64,000 nucleotides of DNA from S010-25 sp964466455 (lineage in GTDB: Bacteria > Pseudomonadota > Gammaproteobacteria > SZUA-229). The position numbers and the translations under genes were made by a program. How positions within the stretch are numbered: position 1 is the first letter of the stretch; each line of letters starts with the position of its first letter. Below the pieces are notes generated by a model that was not told where the DNA came from, searched no databases, and saw nothing but the letters and a program-made list of their open reading frames with translations. Location: contig CAYXNL010000002.1 in the NCBI GenBank assembly GCA_964466455.1, positions 1 to 64,000 of the forward strand. Reading direction: 5' to 3'. Of this stretch, positions 1 through 5,420 are shown piece by piece.

Positions 1-80
1 AAAAAATGAGTTTGTTCGTTTTTATTTTTATCCTTCGCGTCTTTCGCGTCTCATGTTTTTGATCTTGCTTAATATCCAGG

Positions 81-117
81 ATAAACTACCCCGTCCGCTT
101 GCGGCGGGGTAGTTTAT
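81..117. repeat. GC-rich hairpin repeat, copy 1 (possible terminator)
   Basis: Two 13-base arms (81-93 and 105-117) are exact reverse complements and enclose a short GC-rich loop that can itself form a 3-bp extension. A T-rich stretch follows on the plus strand. The 32 bases at 87-118 recur at 31674-31705 with one difference. Here the hairpin ends three bases before the stop codon of the minus-strand glycosylase gene. It may act as a terminator for whatever lies upstream of the window, or in both directions, but the minus-strand side lacks a T-run. Confidence 0.6.
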
Positions 118-120
118 TTT

Positions 121-786
121 CTAAACCGGCCTGATTATTATGCGCAGATTTTTATCAATATTACGTTTTGTCAGTGGGTTGTAAGTACAGAATTTTGCAA
201 AGTCATAATCTATAAAACGATAGGGCAAATGTTCATCCCGACCTGCAGGGATACCAAGTCGTGTTGTCTGTATGATTTTTTCTGGCGTTTTATTAATGCC
301 TGCAATGTAAAATTGTTTCTTATCAAATTGCTGTTGATCCCATTCTTTAACTTTCAGATCAAGTGCCTTACATAATAATGTTTGACCGCTACAGAGTTTT
401 TCTACCGGTCGTGGATCGCCAGCAACCGTTGGATTCAATTGCTGCATGATATTGATGTTAACCAACGGTGAATCGTTATTGGAAAAAGGGTAGGCTGATT
501 TTATTAAAACAGCGTTGCCTTTACCTTTGCAGCTTATGTTTAATGAATCCTTGCCTCGCGCATAATACATATAAATGGTGCCAGCTGACATAAACAGCGC
601 TTTTCGTTTTTTTGTATAACCAAGAGAGGCATGGCTTCCACTTTCTTCAAGATAATAAGCTTCGGTCTCTATGATGCGAGCGGACAGCCAGTGTTCCCTA
701 TATTTTCTGTGAATGATTTTACCCAGTAGTTGTTGCGCTACCAGACAGGCATCATTATTAAAGAAAGAAGTGTTTATAATGGGCAT
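121..786 (-). CDS. mpg: 3-methyladenine DNA glycosylase (AAG/MPG family)
   Basis: A 221-residue protein of the AAG/MPG family, which removes alkylated and deaminated purines by flipping the base and cutting the N-glycosidic bond. The N-terminal VAQQLLGK matches the family opening. ETEAY (about residues 41-45) carries the expected catalytic glutamate, followed by the SHASLGYTKK segment, NAVLIKSAYP, the LCKAL segment and RLGIPAG near the C-terminus. The usual Y-G-(M)H-xx-LN stretch reads YARGKDSLN here, a divergent version. Length fits bacterial members (about 190-220). The gene stands alone: the next gene on this strand, a small lipoprotein, is about 100 bases upstream. Family assignment is firm; substrate range cannot be read from sequence. 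Confidence 0.9.
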   Translation of the reverse strand: MPIINTSFFNNDACLVAQQLLGKIIHRKYREHWLSARIIETEAYYLEESGSHASLGYTKKRKALFMSAGTIYMYYARGKDSLNISCKGKGNAVLIKSAYPFSNNDSPLVNINIMQQLNPTVAGDPRPVEKLCSGQTLLCKALDLKVKEWDQQQFDKKQFYIAGINKTPEKIIQTTRLGIPAGRDEHLPYRFIDYDFAKFCTYNPLTKRNIDKNLRIIIRPV

Positions 787-889
787 GTGTGATAGCGGGA
801 TAACGATATTGTCTTATTATCCGAAACCGCGTAACTTTACAGGTATCTATAATTTTATATAATTGACTAATTTATTATGAGACGTTCGA

Positions 890-1075
890 TCAATGCGACC
901 CTGTCGTTGTTTCTTTAGAAAGCTCATCCTGTGCCTGTTTTGCATGTAATCGCTGAGACTGTGCCGAGTTGAGCTGTTTTACCGGCTCCGGTTCTGGTGT
1001 AGGAGAGCTGGCGCAGGCGGTTATTGACAGTGCGGTTATTAGTAATATGATGTTTGTTTTGAGGATGACGTTCAT
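890..1075 (-). CDS. small lipoprotein, function unknown
   Basis: A 61-residue protein with a clear lipoprotein signal peptide: a positively charged N-terminus, a hydrophobic core and the lipobox SITAC with Cys21 as lipidation site. The mature part is only about 40 residues, Pro/Glu-rich at first (PTPEPEPV) and then a polar, probably helical tail rich in Gln, Ala and Lys. The open frame extends 15 codons further upstream, but the start at 1075 is preferred: AAGGAGA sits just upstream and the signal peptide begins there. The gene is divergent from the MerB-like gene, with about 30 bases between the starts, so the two may share a regulatory region. I do not recognise the family. Confidence 0.65.
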   Translation of the reverse strand: MNVILKTNIILLITALSITACASSPTPEPEPVKQLNSAQSQRLHAKQAQDELSKETTTGSH

Positions 1076-1108
1076 CTGAATCTCCTTTTTATCTGTTTCA
1101 GTAATAAT

Positions 1109-1780
1109 ATGCCAAATCATAATATAAATGAAGATAATATGACTAATGTACAGGCAGCAGTGGATCGGTTAAATATAATTTTGCCTCTTTTTGCTAATCA
1201 GCAGAAAATGTCGACTGAGGCGATCGTGTTGCATCGCTTAACCCTGTGCGGTTTTGTTAATGACGGAGCCATACCAAACAGGCAGAAAATGCTGGAAATG
1301 GCTGGTGGTAATGAAAAGATTCTCGAAGAACTGGCGGTGAGCACTCTGGTTGTTTTTAATAATGAAGGGGAACCCACGGGGGCTTATCCCTTTACCATGG
1401 ACAGACGTGAATACCGTGTTAGTCTGAACGGGCATACGGTGAATGCTATGTGTGCCCTTGATGCCCTGTCAATACACGCTATGTATCATTGCCCAGTGGA
1501 AATTAACTCGGTGTGTGCGGTAACCGGTAAGCCGGTCAGCATTTTTCAACGTGACGGGAAAGTAGTCAATAATCAGGCGGGTGGTATTTATTTTGGTATT
1601 AACTGGCAGGCAGCATCGAGTGGTTGCAGTTGTGCAGACAGTCTTTGTACTGAAATGATTTTTCTAAAAGATAAAAATATTGCACAGCAATGGTTGCAGG
1701 CTGACAGTAGCGGGCGGGAAATTTTTACTCTGGATGAGGCTATTATTTTTGGTAGTCGTTTTTTTATGCCATTAGTCTAG
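1109..1780 (+). CDS. merB: MerB-like alkylmercury (organomercurial) lyase
   Basis: A 223-residue protein resembling MerB, which protonolyses the carbon-mercury bond of organomercurials using two cysteines and an aspartate. CALDAL (residues 115-120) aligns with the family CALDTL, giving Cys115 and Asp118 as equivalents of Cys96 and Asp99 in plasmid R831b MerB. CAVTGKPVSI (from Cys136) matches CAATGAPVSL, and Cys180 lies where catalytic Cys159 is expected. A helical N-terminal domain precedes. No merA, merR, merT or merP is visible, so this is not a standard mer operon; a different substrate is possible. A second ATG at 1139 is an alternative start, and neither start has a strong ribosome-binding site. 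The stop codon lies in the terminal repeat of an adjoining MITE-like element. Confidence 0.75.
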   Translation: MPNHNINEDNMTNVQAAVDRLNIILPLFANQQKMSTEAIVLHRLTLCGFVNDGAIPNRQKMLEMAGGNEKILEELAVSTLVVFNNEGEPTGAYPFTMDRREYRVSLNGHTVNAMCALDALSIHAMYHCPVEINSVCAVTGKPVSIFQRDGKVVNNQAGGIYFGINWQAASSGCSCADSLCTEMIFLKDKNIAQQWLQADSSGREIFTLDEAIIFGSRFFMPLV

Positions 1781-1942
1781 GAGTCTGTCCGAGAATAAGT
1801 GTCGTTGCGAGGGGAGATGGATTTGAGTCCGTTTTTTCGACTCAATGAGGCTAATAGTAGGACTATTTAACAAATTTAGTCGGGAAAACGGGCCAAAAAC
1901 CGCCTGGTCGCAGTAGGTCTCTATTCTCGGACAGGCTCCTAG
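1777..1942. mobile_element. MITE-like element, 166 bp, with 21-bp terminal inverted repeats
   Basis: The ends at 1777-1797 and 1922-1942 are inverted repeats matching at 20 of 21 positions. The outermost four bases are CTAG on both sides. Because CTAG is palindromic, they could be part of the repeat or a 4-bp target duplication. The interior (about 124 bp) has no credible gene. A 66-codon minus-strand frame crosses the element but depends wholly on its repeats. The left end contains the TAG stop of the MerB-like gene. Size, terminal repeats and lack of a transposase fit a non-autonomous element mobilised in trans. A CTAG duplication would fit the YTAR preference of IS5-group transposases, but that parentage is inference. 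Confidence 0.7.
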
Positions 1943-2040
1943 TATGTATTTAAACTCGAGATATTCATTCACGACTTATTCAAGGTTATCCATGATAAAC
2001 AGAGTTCCTGAAAATAACAGGAAAAAGGTGGAGTTAGCAC

Positions 2041-2133
2041 GTGCGTCGATGTCAGTTCTGTAAAATAACCCGTGAATTTATTATTGCGTCACTGATTGTT
2101 GTCGGCCTGTATTACTTATATATTCATTACTGA
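2041..2133 (+). CDS. candidate 30-residue membrane microprotein with CxxC
   Basis: A GTG-initiated frame of 30 codons. AGGTGGAG at 2026-2033 stands seven bases before the GTG, a good ribosome-binding site. The product has a basic N-terminus containing CQFC (Cys4 and Cys7), then one hydrophobic segment of about 15 residues (IIASLIVVGLYYLYI) ending near the C-terminus. This reads as a single-pass membrane peptide with a cytoplasmic metal- or thiol-active CxxC. It lies downstream of the MerB-like gene on the same strand, beyond the MITE, and converges on lpdA. Support comes only from the start context and composition; it may be fortuitous. Confidence 0.4.
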   Translation: MRRCQFCKITREFIIASLIVVGLYYLYIHY

Positions 2134-2179
2134 GGTGGTATTTTTCAATATCCATGAGTTTTATTTTCAGAAAAGCGGA

Positions 2180-3949
2180 TTATTTTCTGGGAATATACAA
2201 ATCTGTAATGGTGCCTTCAGCGACTTCGGCGGCAAAGTTAAAGGTTTCCGACAGGGTTGGATGCGGGTGTATAGTGAGTGCGATATCTTCAATATCCGCG
2301 CCCATTTCCAGTGCCAGTACCGCCTCGGCAATCAGTTCACCGGCATTGCTGCCAACAATTCCACAGCCGATTATGCGTTGTGTTTCGTTATCAAACAAAA
2401 TTTTTGTCATGCCTTCGTTGCGCCCGATGCTGAGTGAACGACCACTGGCCATCCAGGGGAAGACACCTTTTTTGTACAAGATTTTCTGTGTTTTTGCCTG
2501 CTCTTCAGTAATGCCCATCCAGGCGATTTCCGGGTCTGTATAGGCTACGGAAGGAATGGTTCTGGCATCGAAAAAAGACTTCATGCCGCTGATAACTTCA
2601 GCAGCGGTTTTAGCTTCGTGAGTAGCTTTGTGTGCCAGCATTGGCTGACCGACGATATCACCAATGGCGTAGATATGGTCAACATTGGTTTTCTGTTGCT
2701 TATCTACCCGGATAAAGCCGCGCTCATCAACACTAACACCCGCTTTATCTGCATCAATCAGCTTGCCGTTGGGGATGCGTCCTACCGCCAACAATACCCG
2801 GTCGAAAATATCATTTTGTGGCGCGCCTTCGCCCTCAAACGATACTTTCAGGCCTTTCTTTAATGCATCAATAGTAGTGACTTTTGTATTCAGCCAGATA
2901 TTTTCATAACGCGCTTTAACACGTTTCAATAACGGGCGCACCAGGTCTGCATCACAGCCGGGAATTAAACCGGGAGAAAGTTCAACAACGGAGACTTTTG
3001 AGCCCAGGGCATCATACACGGTGGCCATTTCCAGCCCGATTATGCCGCCACCGATAACCAGTAAACGTTTGGGGATGTCCTTTAATTCCAGGGCACCGGT
3101 AGAATCCATCAGGCGGGGGTCGTCATAGGGAAAGCCGGGTATGGTAAAGACGGATGAGCCAGCAGCAATAATGGCATTATCAAATGAAATGGTTTTACTG
3201 CCTGCGCTGGTTTTTACTGCAATGGTTTTTGGTGAGGTGAAACTACCATAACCGGTAACAATCTGCACCTTGCGCTGTTTCGCCAGACCGGTCAGACCGC
3301 CAGTAAGCTGATGGATAATCCCGTCCTTAAAACCGGCGAGCTTTTTAATATCAATTTTTGGCTTGCCAAATTCAATACCGTGTTGCGCCATGTCTGCCGC
3401 TTCGTTGATAATCTGCGCTGCGTGCAACAGTGCTTTGGAAGGAATGCAACCGACGTTGAGGCAAACACCGCCAATAACATCGTATTTCTCAATGAGAATA
3501 ACACTTTTGCCTAAATCGGCAGCACGAAAAGCAGCGGTATAGCCACCGGGTCCGGAGCCGAGTACGACAACTTCGGCATGCATATCACTGCCATCGGGAA
3601 CAGTATTGGCTGTCGGGGCAGTCTCACTCTGTGTTGTAGATATTGTTTGCGTATTGCCGGTTGCATCAGGGGTAGCGGTTTGTGCGAGATCACCGTTACT
3701 ACTGGTTTCGCTGATTTCCAGTTTTAGAATCGAGCCACCCTGGCTGACTTTATCGTTCACCTTAACCAGTACTTCTTTTACGGTCCCGGCTAAAGGTGAG
3801 GGAATTTCGATGGTGGCTTTGTCCGATTCCAGGGTAATCAACGGGTCTTCCTGGGCGATGATATCCCCTGCACTAACCAGAACTTCAATGATATCAACAT
3901 TACTAAAGTCGCCAATATCGGGAACTTCTACGTTAACTATTTTGCTCAT
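2180..3949 (-). CDS. lpdA: dihydrolipoyl dehydrogenase (PDH E3) with N-terminal lipoyl domain
   Basis: A 589-residue E3 that reoxidises dihydrolipoamide with NAD+ through FAD. Residues 1-80 form a lipoyl domain with the lipoylated Lys44 in ESDKATIEIP, followed by a Ser/Thr/Ala-rich linker (about 82-122). The flavoprotein follows: FAD site GSGPGGYTAA (131-140), redox disulfide Cys163/Cys168 in GGVCLNVGCIPSK, NAD site VIGGGIIGLE, second FAD motif IYAIGD, and the catalytic HPHPTLSE (His561/563). Ordinary E3 is about 470 residues; the extra lipoyl domain is known from Neisseria P64k and several proteobacterial PDH operons. It is the last gene of aceE-aceF-lpdA, 114 bases after aceF with an inverted repeat in the gap, and is probably dedicated to PDH. 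Confidence 0.96.
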   Translation of the reverse strand: MSKIVNVEVPDIGDFSNVDIIEVLVSAGDIIAQEDPLITLESDKATIEIPSPLAGTVKEVLVKVNDKVSQGGSILKLEISETSSNGDLAQTATPDATGNTQTISTTQSETAPTANTVPDGSDMHAEVVVLGSGPGGYTAAFRAADLGKSVILIEKYDVIGGVCLNVGCIPSKALLHAAQIINEAADMAQHGIEFGKPKIDIKKLAGFKDGIIHQLTGGLTGLAKQRKVQIVTGYGSFTSPKTIAVKTSAGSKTISFDNAIIAAGSSVFTIPGFPYDDPRLMDSTGALELKDIPKRLLVIGGGIIGLEMATVYDALGSKVSVVELSPGLIPGCDADLVRPLLKRVKARYENIWLNTKVTTIDALKKGLKVSFEGEGAPQNDIFDRVLLAVGRIPNGKLIDADKAGVSVDERGFIRVDKQQKTNVDHIYAIGDIVGQPMLAHKATHEAKTAAEVISGMKSFFDARTIPSVAYTDPEIAWMGITEEQAKTQKILYKKGVFPWMASGRSLSIGRNEGMTKILFDNETQRIIGCGIVGSNAGELIAEAVLALEMGADIEDIALTIHPHPTLSETFNFAAEVAEGTITDLYIPRK

Positions 3950-3977
3950 ACGTGACTACTCAAAAAAATAAAAAGGG

Positions 3978-4053
3978 TTTACCGCAGAGATGTGCAGAGA
4001 GTATAAAAAATCCATTCCTGAACACGATAATACTCGGCATCTCTGCGGGTAAA
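3978..4053. repeat. inverted repeat in the aceF-lpdA spacer
   Basis: TTTACCGCAGAGATG at 3978-3992 is complemented by 4038-4053, with one extra base in the right arm, about 45 bases apart. A shorter direct echo (GCAGAGA) follows the left arm. In the aceEF-lpdA message this could fold into a long hairpin just upstream of the lpdA start and modulate E3 expression or protect the upstream message. There is no terminator-like T-run. CCGCAGAGA-type sequences often occur as dispersed spacer repeats, but I see only this pair in the window. Confidence 0.5.
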
Positions 4054-4063
4054 TAACAGCTTG

Positions 4064-5380
4064 TTACAGTAACAACCTTCGGGTATCTGACAATACCTTA
4101 CTTAAGTAGGCAGTAAAACGTGCGCCGTTGGCACCGTCAATTACCCGGTGGTCATAGGATAAAGAAAGAGGCAGCATCAGACGTGGTACAAATTCACCAT
4201 CCTGGTAAACCGGCTTTATCTGTGCGCGCGACACTCCCAGGATGGCTACTTCCGGTGCATTGACAATGGGCGTGAACGCAGTGCCACCGATGCCGCCAAG
4301 GCTGGATATGCTGATACAGCCACCCTGCATATCACCAGGAGAAAGTTTTTTATCACGGGCGCGTTGACTGGTCTCAATCAGTTCAGTGGCCAGTTCAATC
4401 AGAGATTTGCGCTCGCAGTCACGAATAACGGGAACCACCAGTCCGGCCGGGGTATCCATGGCGACACCGATATTGACGTATTTTTTCAGAATGATGTTTT
4501 CACCGGTATGATCCAGTGAGGAGTTAAAACGCGGGTATTGTTTCAGCGCGGAAACCAGTGCTTTCATCAAGAAAGCAAGTACGGTAATGCGGGTACCTTC
4601 TTTTTTATTTTCCTCATTGAGCTGTTTGCGGAAATTTTCCAGCTCAGTAATATCAGCTTCGTCAAACTGGGTGACGTGGGGAATGTTAACCCAGTTACGG
4701 TGGAGAAATTTACCGGTAAGCTGGTTAATTCTGGTCAGTGGCAGGGTTTGTATTTCACCAAACTGGCTGAAATCAATTTCCGGCATGGGTTCAATGCCTA
4801 ATGTGTTGCCACTGCCAGTTGTAGTCAGTGTCTGTTTGATCCAGTCTTTTACGTCCTGTTTCAAAATACGTCCACTGGGACCGGAGCCGTTTATCTGGCC
4901 GAGATCAGCCCCCAGTTCACGGGCGAATTTCCGTATAGCGGGACTGGCATGTGCCTTGCTGAAACGGGCTTCATCAATAGTGCTCGCAGGTGTCGGGCGG
5001 CGTTGCACCGCTGCGGCGGCTGTCGGTTTTTGTATAACGTTCTGTTCGGCTGCCTGTTCAAGCGCCGCTGGTTCCGGTTTGGCGGTCTCCGGCTCGGTTT
5101 TTGTTGTCGGTGGTGTGTCTTCTGTTGTGGCTGAAGCATCACTGACTTCCAGCGTTATCAACGGGTCACCCTGTGATACTTTTTCTCCCAGCTTTACCTT
5201 CACTGCCCTGACCGTACCGGCAACTTCGGTAGGAATTTCCATTGCTGCCTTGTCCGATTCCAGTGAGACCAGCGGGTCTTCAATATGAATACTGTCACCG
5301 GGGGCGACAAGAATTTCAATAACTTCAACGCCTTCAAAGTCACCAATATCAGGAACCAGAATTTCTTTTATTTCTGTCAT
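4064..5380 (-). CDS. aceF: pyruvate dehydrogenase E2, dihydrolipoyllysine acetyltransferase
   Basis: E2 core of the pyruvate dehydrogenase complex, moving the acetyl group from E1 to CoA. Its 438 residues comprise one lipoyl domain (1-80, Lys44 in ESDKAAMEIP), a long Pro/Ala/Thr/Glu-rich swinging linker (about 82-140), a peripheral subunit-binding domain (about 145-185, with SPAIRKFARELG and GPSGRILKQDV), and the CAT-like catalytic domain ending in DHRVIDG (His411 and Asp415). Escherichia coli E2 has three lipoyl domains; a single one here is balanced by the lipoyl domain on E3. The gene starts 40 bases after aceE stops. SYDHR and the company of aceE point to pyruvate rather than 2-oxoglutarate as the substrate. 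Confidence 0.96.
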   Translation of the reverse strand: MTEIKEILVPDIGDFEGVEVIEILVAPGDSIHIEDPLVSLESDKAAMEIPTEVAGTVRAVKVKLGEKVSQGDPLITLEVSDASATTEDTPPTTKTEPETAKPEPAALEQAAEQNVIQKPTAAAAVQRRPTPASTIDEARFSKAHASPAIRKFARELGADLGQINGSGPSGRILKQDVKDWIKQTLTTTGSGNTLGIEPMPEIDFSQFGEIQTLPLTRINQLTGKFLHRNWVNIPHVTQFDEADITELENFRKQLNEENKKEGTRITVLAFLMKALVSALKQYPRFNSSLDHTGENIILKKYVNIGVAMDTPAGLVVPVIRDCERKSLIELATELIETSQRARDKKLSPGDMQGGCISISSLGGIGGTAFTPIVNAPEVAILGVSRAQIKPVYQDGEFVPRLMLPLSLSYDHRVIDGANGARFTAYLSKVLSDTRRLLL

Positions 5381-5420
5381 AGCTGTTTATGCCTGTATGT
5401 TGCCGTATTTGCCCGATTAC

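Noticed and set aside
1..60. Possible end of a gene before mpg
   Set aside because: The stretch is T-rich with a short CGCGTCTTT duplication; no frame or motif could be supported.
1777..1780. MerB-like protein truncated by the transposon
   Set aside because: The C-terminus reaches close to the family end, and removing the element with one CTAG leaves the same stop codon, so truncation is not supported.
1772..1972. A 66-codon minus-strand ORF over the MITE
   Set aside because: Its sequence is dictated by the element's repeats, it overlaps the merB end, and it has no ribosome-binding site or domain.
4587..5288. A 233-codon plus-strand ORF opposite aceF
   Set aside because: It is antisense to the well-supported E2 gene. 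Its Ser/Ala/Gly-rich composition mirrors the Pro/Ala linker on the other strand and it has no domain.
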